Below, one piece after another: positions 46,567-55,495 of a stretch of 64,000 bases of DNA. Positions within the stretch are counted from its first letter, which is position 1. Each line of letters starts with the position of its first letter. The position numbers were made by a program, and so were the translations under genes. Below the pieces are notes generated by a model, which made no database searches, was not told where the DNA came from, and saw only the letters and a list, made by a program, of their open reading frames with translations. The DNA is taken from positions 62,001 through 126,000 of the forward strand of contig NZ_BCVI01000042.1 of NCBI RefSeq assembly GCF_001591665.1, in the 5' to 3' direction. Source of the stretch: Neobacillus soli NBRC 102451 (GTDB taxonomy: Bacteria > Bacillota > Bacilli > Bacillales > Cytobacillaceae).

Positions 46567-47976
46567 TTAATTAAATGGAAAGGTTATGCGGTATTTATCG
46601 ATTTTTCTATACAATGTTCTTACGCTGACACCCAATTCGTCTGCAACTTGCTTTTTTCCATCATGATCATAACCATATCGATTGAGTTTTTGAATGATGA
46701 GTTCTTTTTCTGCTTCTTTTAATACCCCATGCTCTTTAAGAGAGTTGGAGGGCATAGTCCCCGGTTCCCTAACCAAAAAATTGGGTAGTGATGATTCTGT
46801 TAATTGGGTGCTTTTTTCCATGTTCATGCTGTACTCAATGACATTCTCCAACTCACGGATATTCCCTGGCCAATGATAATCCTTTAATTTCTTTAAAAAT
46901 CCTTTACTATACGTTTGATTGAACTTGCCAGTACGTATTTGTAATTTGTCTAATAAAAATGGGAGTAACTCCTCGATATCCTCTTTTCTTTCCCTTAATG
47001 GTGCTAAGCGGAGTTGAATGACGTTTAGCCTGTAATAGAGGTCTGAACGGAACTGTTTTAATTCCATTAATTTTTCCAAAGATTGATTGGCGGCTGAAAT
47101 AATTCGGACATTCACCTTTTTGGGGCTTGTTCCCCCAATTCTTTGTACTAAACCGTCCTGCAATACCTTTAGAAGCTTTGGCTGAAGATGTAGAGGAAGA
47201 TCAGCAATCTCATCCAAAAAGAGTGTTCCTCTATCTGCCATCTCGAAGTATCCTGGTTTCCCTTTTTTTCTTGCGCCAGTAAATGCTCCTTCTTCGTATC
47301 CAAATAATTCACTTTCAAACAAGGATTCTGGAATACTGGCACAATTTATTTCGACAAATTCTCCCTTTTGAATCATGCTTTGTTCATGAATGAGCTTGGC
47401 TAGTAAGCTTTTCCCTGTTCCAGTTTCTCCAGTAATAACGATGGAGGAAGTGCTGTTTTTTATATTTTTAATAAGCTCTCTTATATTTTGCATTGCCGGA
47501 CTGTTCCCAAGGATATAGTCGGTTTTTTCAAATTTTTTCTTATTTCTTGGGATTCCGCCTGTTTCGTGAAGGATACTCGTAATGATATCTGTTAATTTAG
47601 ATATCCAGTAATTATATTCTTTTTTACGGGCAATCAATTTTTCTTGACCGTCTTGGGTAAAACTAACAAAAGAAAGGTATCCATAATTGGTGCCGTTTAC
47701 CATTATGTTTTGCACGATTTCAGCCGTTGACGGACATTTATTTTGGAAATGACAGCCTTGACACATATGCATATGACCTGGCTTATGGACAAATTTAACA
47801 GGGTGTTCATATAGTAGTTTTTGAAAAAATGCATAATGAACACGATTTCCTTTCTTATTTCTATACTCTTCTGTTGTAGCAGTCAAACCCCCCTCACTAT
47901 TGAAAAAAGCAATTTCTATCTGTAAAAACTCGGCAAATGTATGAATAACCTTGGTGATAGAAGTTATTGAAGGCAA
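46567..47976 (-). CDS. Sigma-54 activator with Cys-rich sensory domain
   Basis: 469 residues. The N-terminal ~145 residues form a sensory domain containing HMHMCQGCHFQNKCPS, i.e. C-x2-C-x5-C (Cys72, 75, 81), a likely metal, Fe-S or redox site. Then AAA+ with GETGTGKS (183-190), GAFTGA (230-235), LFLDEIADLP, and a C-terminal Fis-type helix-turn-helix (KKQVADELGVSVRTLYRKIDKY). I chose TTG 47976 with GGGAGGGG 5 nt upstream; a TTG 15 bases earlier overlaps that site. Divergent from the GcvP-like operon, whose -24/-12 promoter and paired upstream boxes lie in between, so it is the likely specific activator. Confidence 0.92.
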   Translation of the reverse strand: MPSITSITKVIHTFAEFLQIEIAFFNSEGGLTATTEEYRNKKGNRVHYAFFQKLLYEHPVKFVHKPGHMHMCQGCHFQNKCPSTAEIVQNIMVNGTNYGYLSFVSFTQDGQEKLIARKKEYNYWISKLTDIITSILHETGGIPRNKKKFEKTDYILGNSPAMQNIRELIKNIKNSTSSIVITGETGTGKSLLAKLIHEQSMIQKGEFVEINCASIPESLFESELFGYEEGAFTGARKKGKPGYFEMADRGTLFLDEIADLPLHLQPKLLKVLQDGLVQRIGGTSPKKVNVRIISAANQSLEKLMELKQFRSDLYYRLNVIQLRLAPLRERKEDIEELLPFLLDKLQIRTGKFNQTYSKGFLKKLKDYHWPGNIRELENVIEYSMNMEKSTQLTESSLPNFLVREPGTMPSNSLKEHGVLKEAEKELIIQKLNRYGYDHDGKKQVADELGVSVRTLYRKIDKYRITFPFN

Positions 47977-48130
47977 TATATCCCCTCCCAAATTTTTTCA
48001 CTTTCAGGACCTTTCGTTCACTAAAAGTAAAAAGTATCGGTTGATAGTTACAAGGATGTCATACGTGCCTGAAAAATAGGGACCAACCACTTGGTATCTA
48101 TTGTACGAAATAATTGGAATAATTGCAAAA

Positions 48131-48171
48131 GTGTCAATATTTTGTCAGTTGTGTCAATCTTGAATTGGACA
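48131..48171. promoter_or_regulatory. Candidate upstream activator boxes
   Basis: GTGTCAAT occurs at 48131-48138 and again at 48151-48158, exactly 20 bp apart, and ATTGGACA (48164-48171) is an inverted, slightly altered copy. The set lies ~40-80 bp before the -24 element, in the position expected for enhancer-binding-protein sites. Confidence 0.6.
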
Positions 48172-48207
48172 ATTTAAAAAACTTGTTGATTTTCCAACCT
48201 TTTTAAG

Positions 48208-48225
48208 TTGGCACGTATTTTGCAT
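48208..48225 (+). promoter_or_regulatory. Sigma-54 promoter of the GcvP-like operon
   Basis: TTGGCACGTATTTTGCAT: a near-perfect -24/-12 promoter with GG 48210-48211, GC 48222-48223 and 10 bp between. The predicted start is near 48235, leaving a leader of about 45 nt, too short for a glycine riboswitch. Confidence 0.93.
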
Positions 48226-48280
48226 TGTAGTTTATATAGATAACTTTAAAGGATTTGCTTTATCAAATAGGGAGGTAAGT

Positions 48281-49606
48281 ATGACAAAAAAGGAGCGTCC
48301 AAATATACCAACAATAATGCATAAGCAAAATGAAGAAATGTTATTGAGAATTAACGCTGAACCAAGTATGGAATCGGATTCATGCACACAGGGAGAATTC
48401 CATTTCATAAGAGAATGGAGCGAATTAGAAGCCCCAACTGACTTTGAATTAAAACCATATTTTGAGGAATCGCTAAAAAATAAAAATAATGTCAGCGTTG
48501 ATAAGTATACTGACGTCCGTGGAGTTGGTTGCTGGCAGAATAATATACCACCTATTTATGATAAAGGGAATCAAGGACCAGAATTCATAACCTTTTATGC
48601 GGAAGAGTTCTATACGGTTCAGGGGCGATTTCAGGAATTTTTTGAATATCAAAGTTTGATAGCTGAGTTATTAGAAATGGATAGTGTAAAAATATCCACA
48701 TTTGATTGGGGAAAAGCAGCAGCTATATCGATTAGAATGGCTTCCCGTATCACGGGGAGAAAAAAGATTCTTGTAGCAAAAATAGTTTCCCCAGAAAGAT
48801 TTAAAATTATTCGCTATTATGGCTCTCCAGAATTAGAGTTTGCTTTTATTGACTATGACAAAGATACGGGTCTTCTAGATTTAGAGGATTTAAAGAAAAA
48901 AGTATCCAAGGAAACGGCCGCGGTCTATTTTGAAAATCCTGCCTATTTAGGATTTATTGAATCACAGGGCAGTGAAGTTGCAGAAATCATTAAGGAACAT
49001 GGGGTACTGCTTATTGTTAACGTTGACCCTACCTCTTTAGGCGTACTCGCACCGCCAAGCCACTATGGTGCAGATATTGTTTGTGGAGAAATCCACCCGC
49101 TTGGAATGAATGGGAACCAACGTGGTGGTCAAGTGGGATTTATTGCAGTAGGAGACGAAGAGAAATTTTTCAATGAGCTACCCCCGCACTTAGTCAGTAC
49201 TGTTCCAACAGGATTGCTCAGTCAAAATGAAATGTACGAGATTGGTCAAACCATTATGAAAAATTGTCAATATGCAGTTAGGGAACTGAATAAAATTCCG
49301 GGGGTAAAAGGCGCCAGATTCAGCTCACCTTTTGTAAAAAAATTTATTGTTGACTTTAATGGAACAGGTCTATCTGTGGAAACGATTAATGAAAGATTGC
49401 TAGAAAAAAGGATCTTCGGTGGCAAGGATCTTTCAATGGAGTTTCCGGAGAATGGTCAATCAGCACTATACTATGTAACAGAAATTCATAGCAGAGATAA
49501 TATTGACGCTTTAATTGAAGCACTTAGTGAAATTATAAACAACGAAAAAAACAGGAAGAAAGGAGATTTGACACATGAAGGGGTTTCGGATGAGCAGCAA
49601 AGTTAA
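48281..49606 (+). CDS. GcvPA-like protein with internal in-frame loss
   Basis: 441 residues, homologous to subunit 1 of glycine dehydrogenase (decarboxylating) and to the protein at 55496 (shared FDWxxAAxxSIRMA, AAVYFENP, SLGVxxPPSHYGADIVCGE, RIFGGKDLS). Compared with that paralogue, about 40 residues are missing after the PxxLVSTVPT segment (~residue 306), where GLLSQNE replaces the block holding the VxTQTALWGxTAGVYLSLLG helix. In canonical GcvPA this place has the REKATSNICTNQ motif near the active site. The frame is clean, so it is probably a structural or regulatory subunit without the normal catalytic contribution. First gene of the sigma-54 operon, AGGAGG-like site GGGAGG. Confidence 0.8.
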   Translation: MTKKERPNIPTIMHKQNEEMLLRINAEPSMESDSCTQGEFHFIREWSELEAPTDFELKPYFEESLKNKNNVSVDKYTDVRGVGCWQNNIPPIYDKGNQGPEFITFYAEEFYTVQGRFQEFFEYQSLIAELLEMDSVKISTFDWGKAAAISIRMASRITGRKKILVAKIVSPERFKIIRYYGSPELEFAFIDYDKDTGLLDLEDLKKKVSKETAAVYFENPAYLGFIESQGSEVAEIIKEHGVLLIVNVDPTSLGVLAPPSHYGADIVCGEIHPLGMNGNQRGGQVGFIAVGDEEKFFNELPPHLVSTVPTGLLSQNEMYEIGQTIMKNCQYAVRELNKIPGVKGARFSSPFVKKFIVDFNGTGLSVETINERLLEKRIFGGKDLSMEFPENGQSALYYVTEIHSRDNIDALIEALSEIINNEKNRKKGDLTHEGVSDEQQS

Positions 49607-49667
49607 TTATTTCTACCAGATATATGGGATTGAACCCCCAGGGAACATGCGGGCACGCGGACCATGA
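49575..49667 (+). CDS. Possible 30-residue overlapping small ORF
   Basis: ATG 49575 follows AAAGGAG (about 10 nt spacing) and opens a 30-codon frame that overlaps the last 32 bp of the GcvPA-like gene in another frame and ends at TGA 49667. The peptide (MKGFRMSSKVNYFYQ..., ending RARGP) matches nothing I know. The rest of the 192-bp gap also has a third frame open to TAA near 49712. It could be a real small protein, a coupling device, or a gene remnant. Confidence 0.25.
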   Translation: MKGFRMSSKVNYFYQIYGIEPPGNMRARGP

Positions 49668-49798
49668 AGCCAAGCTAGGAGGATTTAAGATGGTTAAGAG
49701 AAACCGAACATAACATTTAGGACGAAAACCTTTTATCTAAGTCAATTTTTAAAAGCAAAGTTTTATGAGACAAATAACTTTATATGGGGTGAATTAAA

Positions 49799-50602
49799 AT
49801 GAAGAAGAAGTCCTTAATTTTACTTATTGGTTTGCTGTTCCTTTTTGCTTTAAGTGGTTGTGGTTCAAATAAATCTAATGGTTCTGCAAAGACAGACGAA
49901 AAGAGCGAGAAAATGAAATTAGTAAGTGATGGGAAATTAACCTTTGGCATGAGTGGATTACTAAAGCCGTTAAACTATAAAGACCAAGGCAAACTAACTG
50001 GTTTTGATGTGGAAATCGGCGTGGAAATTTCGAAAAGGATTGGGTTGGATGCTAATCCAGTAACAAATCCATGGGAAACGATTATTCAAGGTCTAAAAGG
50101 AAAGAAATATGACGCAATCATCGGCAGTATGACGGCAACCGAAGAACGGGCGAAACAAGTTGACTTTACAGATCCTTATTATATTTCCGGCGCACAAATT
50201 TTTGTAGCTGATACCAATAATACGTTGAAGTCTAAAGAAGACTTGAAGGATAAAAGAATAGGCGTTGTACAAGCAAGTACGTATAAGAAAGTTGCCGAGG
50301 GATACACGAAGGACATAAAAAGTTATCCAAGTGATGTGTATGCGCTACAAGACCTTGGACCTGGACGTGTTGATGCAGTTATAACGGATAAAATCGTTGG
50401 ATTTTCAGCAATGAAAGAATCAGGGTTAAAAATTAAGGATGTTGGCGGAATTCTTCAAGAAGAAAAAATCGCCATTGCGGTTAATAAGGATAATCCCGTG
50501 CTTTTGAAAAAAATAAATGAAGCAATTAAATCTATGGTTGAAGATGGCACTTACGAAAAGATAAGCGTGAAATGGTTCGGTAAGAATCTCCTAGAAAAAT
50601 AA
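49799..50602 (+). CDS. Polar amino acid ABC transporter, substrate-binding lipoprotein
   Basis: 267 residues with a lipoprotein signal (FALSGC, Cys21) and a SBP_bac_3 domain (~45-262). Signatures: GKLTFGMSGLLKPLNYKDQGKLTGFDVEIG, IIGSMTATEERAKQVDFTDPYY and GRVDAVITDK. The binding residues for alpha-amino groups (Arg in TEERAK, Asp in the VDAVITD strand) are present, supporting an amino-acid-like ligand. Its permease and ATPase follow, so it is the receptor of a complete importer embedded in the GcvP-like operon. Confidence 0.9.
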   Translation: MKKKSLILLIGLLFLFALSGCGSNKSNGSAKTDEKSEKMKLVSDGKLTFGMSGLLKPLNYKDQGKLTGFDVEIGVEISKRIGLDANPVTNPWETIIQGLKGKKYDAIIGSMTATEERAKQVDFTDPYYISGAQIFVADTNNTLKSKEDLKDKRIGVVQASTYKKVAEGYTKDIKSYPSDVYALQDLGPGRVDAVITDKIVGFSAMKESGLKIKDVGGILQEEKIAIAVNKDNPVLLKKINEAIKSMVEDGTYEKISVKWFGKNLLEK

Positions 50603-50648
50603 CAGTAGGTGTTTTAGGAGTCGATTTTCCTAAGGGGGTTCAATAACC

Positions 50649-51362
50649 ATGAATTTTGTAGAGAGTATTGTTTCTATTTTCCAAACCCATGGGATAGCAT
50701 TTCTTAAAGCGACTGTTACTACCGTAGAGCTTACAGCTGTCTCCTTGTTAATTGCAATGATAATCGGGTTGATCTTTGCCTTTTTTAAAGTTTCTAACAT
50801 GATCATCCTAGAAAAAATAGCCGATATATATATTTTCCTCGTTCGAGGACTTCCGCTGATTGTACAGCTTATGTTTTTGTATTATGGGATATCAAGTGTG
50901 TTTGTGCTAAGTGATTTTACAGCTGGAGCACTTGCGCTCGGGATTCACTCCGGTGCCTATATCGCTGAAATTTTTCGGGGAGCGATTCAATCGATTGACC
51001 GCGGACAAATGGAAGCTGCCCGCTCTTTAGGGATGCCATATGCACTCTCAATGCGCCGTATTATTCTACCTCAGGCCTTTAAAAGAGCCATTCCGGCATT
51101 GGGAAACCAATTTATTATTGGATTAAAGGACTCCTCCCTCGTAGCATATATTGCTGTTACAGAATTATTTAACAATGCTCTTTCTGCCCAAGCTGAGAAC
51201 TATATGCCGTTTGAGACGTATTTTGTGGTTGGAATGTACTATCTATTCCTTGTTCTTATTTTCACACTAATCCTTCATAAAATTGAGAAGAAATTAGACG
51301 TAGGGAAGAGTAAAGGAGGTAAAGGGTTTGATCAAGGTAAAAAACTTATGCAAAGCGTTTGA
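50649..51362 (+). CDS. Polar amino acid ABC transporter permease
   Basis: 237 residues, HisMQ/GlnP type, about five membrane helices. The EAA loop is [38 protein letters not shown] (two parts around ~residue 125-160), and the start region [22 protein letters not shown] is typical. A single permease gene implies a homodimer. Its 3' end overlaps the ATPase gene by 35 bp. Confidence 0.92.
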   Translation: MNFVESIVSIFQTHGIAFLKATVTTVELTAVSLLIAMIIGLIFAFFKVSNMIILEKIADIYIFLVRGLPLIVQLMFLYYGISSVFVLSDFTAGALALGIHSGAYIAEIFRGAIQSIDRGQMEAARSLGMPYALSMRRIILPQAFKRAIPALGNQFIIGLKDSSLVAYIAVTELFNNALSAQAENYMPFETYFVVGMYYLFLVLIFTLILHKIEKKLDVGKSKGGKGFDQGKKLMQSV

Positions 51363-52050
51363 CGGACTACAAGTTTTAAAAAATATTTCTTTAGAAATTA
51401 AGAAATCTGAAGTAGTGGTACTGATTGGCGCCAGTGGTTCGGGGAAAAGCACCTTATTAAGATGCATTAATTTTCTAGAAATAAAAAATAGCGGAGAAAT
51501 CGAGATTAATGGACAGCTAATCGACACAAACAAAACAGATCTTAACAAGGTACGGGAAAATATGGGGATGGTATTTCAGCACTTTAATCTGTTCCCGCAT
51601 ATGACAGTGCTGGCAAATGTGATTGAGGCACCAGTTCATGTAAAGAAGATAAGTAAGCCAGCTGCAATTGAAAAGGCAATGGAGATTTTGGAAAAAGTGG
51701 GGCTGGTGGAAAAGGCACATCAATATCCCGAACAATTATCCGGAGGACAAAAGCAAAGAGTAGCGATTGCCAGGGCACTGGCGATGGAGCCAGATGTAAT
51801 GTTGTTTGATGAACCGACTTCAGCCTTAGATCCTGAGCTTGTTGGAGAAGTGCTTGAGACGATGAAGAATTTGGCGAAAGATGGAATGACGATGGCTATT
51901 GTGACGCATGAAATGGGATTTGCACGCGAAGTCGCAGACCGGGTGATTATGCTGGCAGATGGACAAATGATAGAAGAAGGCCACCCCTCTGTCTTCTTTA
52001 CCAAGCCAGAGCATGAGCGGACACGCCGATTTCTACAACAAGTTTTATAG
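51328..52050 (+). CDS. Polar amino acid ABC transporter ATPase
   Basis: 240 residues, GlnQ/HisP type. Walker [10 protein letters not shown] (~33-41), Q-loop [10 protein letters not shown], signature [15 protein letters not shown] and Walker [15 protein letters not shown], and the switch His in VTHEMGFA. The start is TTG 51328 inside the permease gene, behind AGGAGG at 51313. Third component of the importer. Confidence 0.93.
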   Translation: MIKVKNLCKAFDGLQVLKNISLEIKKSEVVVLIGASGSGKSTLLRCINFLEIKNSGEIEINGQLIDTNKTDLNKVRENMGMVFQHFNLFPHMTVLANVIEAPVHVKKISKPAAIEKAMEILEKVGLVEKAHQYPEQLSGGQKQRVAIARALAMEPDVMLFDEPTSALDPELVGEVLETMKNLAKDGMTMAIVTHEMGFAREVADRVIMLADGQMIEEGHPSVFFTKPEHERTRRFLQQVL

Positions 52051-52131
52051 AGGAAGAATGGGAGTGGCCATTTTCTATTCATATTAATTCTACTAACCTT
52101 TTTTCAATATATTGAAGGAGCGTAAGACGAT

Positions 52132-53835
52132 ATGCTTTCTAGCCGTGAAGAAGTATTAAAATTAACGAATGAATTAGTAGAAGTAGAAAGTGTTGTTAAT
52201 ACCATTGGTGAGATTGATATGGCAAACAGTCTGTATCAACTGATAGGATCCTTGCCCTATTTTCAAAAAAATCCTTCCTATGTGATTAAGTCGGTAACAG
52301 AGCATGATGAAATCGAGCGGTATAATGTGCTGGCATTAGTGAAGGGAACAAGGGAGATAAGTAACAAAACTGTCATCTTAATGGGGCATATGGACACCGT
52401 GGGAATTGAGGATTACGGAAAATTAAAGGAAAAAGCGTGTTTCCCAAACGAACTTGTGAAAGCGCTATCTAATGAATCCTTGCCAAATCTTGTAAAGGAG
52501 CACTTAGATTCCGGTGAGTGGCATTTTGGTCGTGGTGTTTTGGATATGAAAAGTGGTGTGGCAAGTCATCTTTATCTATTAAAATACTATTCCGAGCATC
52601 CTGAACAATTAGCAGGTAACCTCGTTTTATTAGCAGAATGTGACGAGGAGGATAGTTCTCATGGCGTTTTATCCGCTCTAGGGGATTTCAAGCGGTGGAG
52701 AGATGAACATCAATTGGATTATCTTGCACTAATCAATTCGGATTTCGTCGCACCAAGATTTGTTGGGGATCCAAACCGATATATCTATAAAGGGACAGTC
52801 GGCAAACTGCTTCCGTCCTTCTTCATTACCGGTTCTGAAACACATGCGGGATCCTGCTTTGAAGGGCTGGACCCTAACTTTCTTGCTGCCGAGCTGACAA
52901 GACAGATAAGCTACAATCCTGATTTATGTGATGAATCATTAGGAGAAACCACCGTCCCGCCTGTTTCCTTAAAGCAAACGGATTTTAAGCCGACCTATAC
53001 GATCCAAACAGCATTATCTGCCTATGTTTATTTTAATTTCTTTATCCACTCTTGGTCTCCAAGGGATGTCCTGATTAAGCTTAAGGATCAAGCAGAACTG
53101 GCGTATAGTCGTGCATTAAGTACCCTGGAAATGAGACACCGAAAATATTGTGAACAAAGCGGCCAGCCATTTTCCAAATTGCCGTGGAAAACAAGGGTCA
53201 TTATCTATGAGGACATGCAAAAGCTCCTTGTCGACCAGCATGGTGAGGCCTTTTCGGAGCATATGGATCACTTTAAAGCAAAGCTGCTTTTAGATAAAAC
53301 ATTAGATACAAGAATGTTCGCAGCACGGGTCGTGGAGGAAGAATGGAACTGGATGAAAGACAAGAGCCCGGCAATCATCCTGTTTTATTCATCCCTTTAT
53401 TCACCCCGGATTGAAATGACTGGAAAAAATGAACGGGAACAAAATTTGCTGATGGCATTGGATGGTGCTGTTGAGGCGGTGCAGCCACACTACCCATATC
53501 CGATTGTAACAAGAAATTTCTTCCCATATGTTTGTGATATGAGTTGTATTGCATTAAGTGATAACGAAGAAGGGATTCGGGCAGTGACTGAAAACAATCC
53601 AGGCTGGGGTACAAAGCATTACGTGAATTATGAAGCAATCCGGGATATTAATGTGCCTGTTGTCAATATCGGCCCATATGGCTACGATGCCCATAATCGA
53701 TATGAGCGAATGGAAATACAGTACTCTGCTGAGATGGTCCCAAATCTCACAAATGAAGTCATCCTTAGATTATTGGGGATAGGCGGAAGGCAAACGACCC
53801 AGCATGCAGCTGACGAAACCATTACAAAAAGTTAA
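52132..53835 (+). CDS. rocB: RocB-like M20 peptidase/deacylase
   Basis: 567 residues, the same length as B. subtilis RocB of the arginine-utilisation operon (also sigma-54 controlled), whose exact reaction is unsettled. M20 metal motifs are intact: LMGHMDTVGIEDYG (His and Asp), RGVLDMKSGVASHLYLLKYY (bridging Asp), LAECDEEDSSHG (Glu base and ligand), and a C-terminal His in GPYGYDAHNRYERME. No signal peptide. The likely role is to hydrolyse an amide or acyl bond on the imported compound. AAGGAG precedes ATG 52132. Confidence 0.88.
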   Translation: MLSSREEVLKLTNELVEVESVVNTIGEIDMANSLYQLIGSLPYFQKNPSYVIKSVTEHDEIERYNVLALVKGTREISNKTVILMGHMDTVGIEDYGKLKEKACFPNELVKALSNESLPNLVKEHLDSGEWHFGRGVLDMKSGVASHLYLLKYYSEHPEQLAGNLVLLAECDEEDSSHGVLSALGDFKRWRDEHQLDYLALINSDFVAPRFVGDPNRYIYKGTVGKLLPSFFITGSETHAGSCFEGLDPNFLAAELTRQISYNPDLCDESLGETTVPPVSLKQTDFKPTYTIQTALSAYVYFNFFIHSWSPRDVLIKLKDQAELAYSRALSTLEMRHRKYCEQSGQPFSKLPWKTRVIIYEDMQKLLVDQHGEAFSEHMDHFKAKLLLDKTLDTRMFAARVVEEEWNWMKDKSPAIILFYSSLYSPRIEMTGKNEREQNLLMALDGAVEAVQPHYPYPIVTRNFFPYVCDMSCIALSDNEEGIRAVTENNPGWGTKHYVNYEAIRDINVPVVNIGPYGYDAHNRYERMEIQYSAEMVPNLTNEVILRLLGIGGRQTTQHAADETITKS

Positions 53836-53879
53836 GGTTGGATGGCCAACGTACTTAATGAAGGATAGGTGATGATAAT

Positions 53880-54632
53880 TTGAACGCAGGAAAATATTCT
53901 GACAGTCTACAAGATAAGCGTGTAGTTATCACGGGAGGAGCAAGTGGAATCGGTCTCGCCACGGCTATCCGATTTGCGGAAGAAGGGTCTGTTGTCACTA
54001 TATTGGATATTAATGAAGATCGACTCCACAGTACTCTCAAGGAGTATCCGAAAATTAATTATGGAATAGCAGCCGATGTCAGTAATGCGGATCAAGTTAA
54101 GGCTGCTTTCGAAACAATTGATTCTTTGATGAACGGAGTAGATATCCTGGTTGCAAACGCCGGGATAAGTGTAAGAGCTAAATTTATCGATATCACTCCG
54201 GAACAGTGGAGAAAAGTACTCGGAATTAATCTGGATGGAATTTTTTATACTGCCCAAGAAGCAGCTAAACGGATGCTGTCTCAAGGGGAGGGGGTTATTT
54301 TAATGACAGCTTCAACGAATGGACTGGTTGGACATCCGCATTATGCAGATTATAATGCATCGAAAGCGGGTGTCAATCTCTTAGCCAGAACTATGGCATT
54401 AGAGCTTGCACCGACGATACGGGTTAATACAGTTTGCCCAGGATATGTTTTAACACCAATGCAGATAGCAGAATATACCCCGGAGATGCTGGAACAGGTT
54501 AACGAAAAAATTCCTTTGAAAAGGCATGCTCTTCCTGAAGAAGTAGCCGGTCTATATGCCTTTTTAGCATCCCGGGAGGCTGCTTATATCACTGGTCAGC
54601 ATATCCCGATTGATGGCGGAGAACTGGCGTAG
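53880..54632 (+). CDS. SDR-family dehydrogenase 1 of GcvP-like operon
   Basis: 250-residue classical short-chain dehydrogenase. Cofactor motif VITGGASGIGLA (~20-31) with an acidic residue after beta-2 (TILDIN, suggesting NAD), NAGISVRA (~92), catalytic Ser in MTASTNG and YNASK (~162-166), VCPGYVLTPM and IDGGE near the end. TTG start 53880 with AGGTGA upstream. It probably oxidises an alcohol of the operon's substrate. Closest named families are 3-oxoacyl-ACP reductase-like, which is uninformative about substrate. Confidence 0.87.
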   Translation: MNAGKYSDSLQDKRVVITGGASGIGLATAIRFAEEGSVVTILDINEDRLHSTLKEYPKINYGIAADVSNADQVKAAFETIDSLMNGVDILVANAGISVRAKFIDITPEQWRKVLGINLDGIFYTAQEAAKRMLSQGEGVILMTASTNGLVGHPHYADYNASKAGVNLLARTMALELAPTIRVNTVCPGYVLTPMQIAEYTPEMLEQVNEKIPLKRHALPEEVAGLYAFLASREAAYITGQHIPIDGGELA

Positions 54633-54688
54633 GATTCATCAACTGGTAGCTGAATATCAACTGAAGAGATAAGGAGTGTTTCGGTCAA

Positions 54689-55471
54689 ATGATGAACTAC
54701 GAAGAATTAATGCAGTTAGCCGGAAAAGTAGCATTCATTACCGGTGGAGCATCTGGAATAGGATTGGCAACAGCTAAACTTTTGGGAGAGGCGAAGGTCC
54801 GTGTTGTTCTGCTTGATATAAATGAGGAGCAAGGGTTAAAAGCGGTAAAGGAAATTACTGAAAGTGGGTCAGAAGCAACTTTCTTTTGGTGTGATGTCAC
54901 CTCAAATGACGATTGTAAAAATGCTGTTAAAAGGGCAGAGGATATGTTTGGTAGATTAGATATTCTGTTTAATAATGCAGGTGTCATTCGAAGAAAAAAT
55001 GTAGTTGACCACCTTGAGGAAGAATGGGATTTAGTCTTGAATGTTTCCTTAAAGGGTGTGTTTTTATTATCAAAATATGCCATCCCATTGATGGCCAAAA
55101 ATGGCGGGGGAAGTATTATTAATACCGGCTCTGGATGGGGCTTAAAGGGTGGAGATGGGGCGGCTTCCTACTGTGCAGCAAAAGCCGGAGTAGTCAATTT
55201 AACAAAAGCAATGGCTATTGATCACGGGACAGACAATATTCGTGTGAATTGTATTTGTCCTGGCGATACTGATACCCCCCTTCTAAGGGACGAAGCGAGA
55301 CAATTACACTTGGAAGAGACCTCCTTTCTCCACTCATCTGGCGTCAATCGTCCGCTTGGGCGAATTGGCACGCCAAATGATATCGCAAAGGGAGTTATGT
55401 TTCTCGCAAGTGAAATGTCATCATGGGTAACAGGAACCGTTTTAACAGTTGATGGCGGCGGCTTAGCATAA
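54689..55471 (+). CDS. SDR-family dehydrogenase 2 of GcvP-like operon
   Basis: 260-residue classical short-chain dehydrogenase. FITGGASGIGLAT (~16-28), VLLDIN (NAD-type Asp), NNAGVIRRKN (~93), catalytic Ser in NTGSGWGLKGG and YCAAKAGVV (~157-161), ICPGDTDTPLLRDEA and VDGGGLA. AAGGAG lies 12 nt before ATG 54689. It is only moderately similar to the SDR just upstream, so the pair is likely to catalyse two successive or stereo-complementary oxidations, not duplicate one function. Confidence 0.87.
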   Translation: MMNYEELMQLAGKVAFITGGASGIGLATAKLLGEAKVRVVLLDINEEQGLKAVKEITESGSEATFFWCDVTSNDDCKNAVKRAEDMFGRLDILFNNAGVIRRKNVVDHLEEEWDLVLNVSLKGVFLLSKYAIPLMAKNGGGSIINTGSGWGLKGGDGAASYCAAKAGVVNLTKAMAIDHGTDNIRVNCICPGDTDTPLLRDEARQLHLEETSFLHSSGVNRPLGRIGTPNDIAKGVMFLASEMSSWVTGTVLTVDGGGLA

Positions 55472-55495
55472 GACACTAAAATGGAGGCGAATAAA

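Noticed and set aside
48226-48280. Glycine riboswitch in the leader of the GcvP-like operon
   Set aside because: The predicted leader after the sigma-54 start is only about 45 nt, and no glycine aptamer landmarks were seen.
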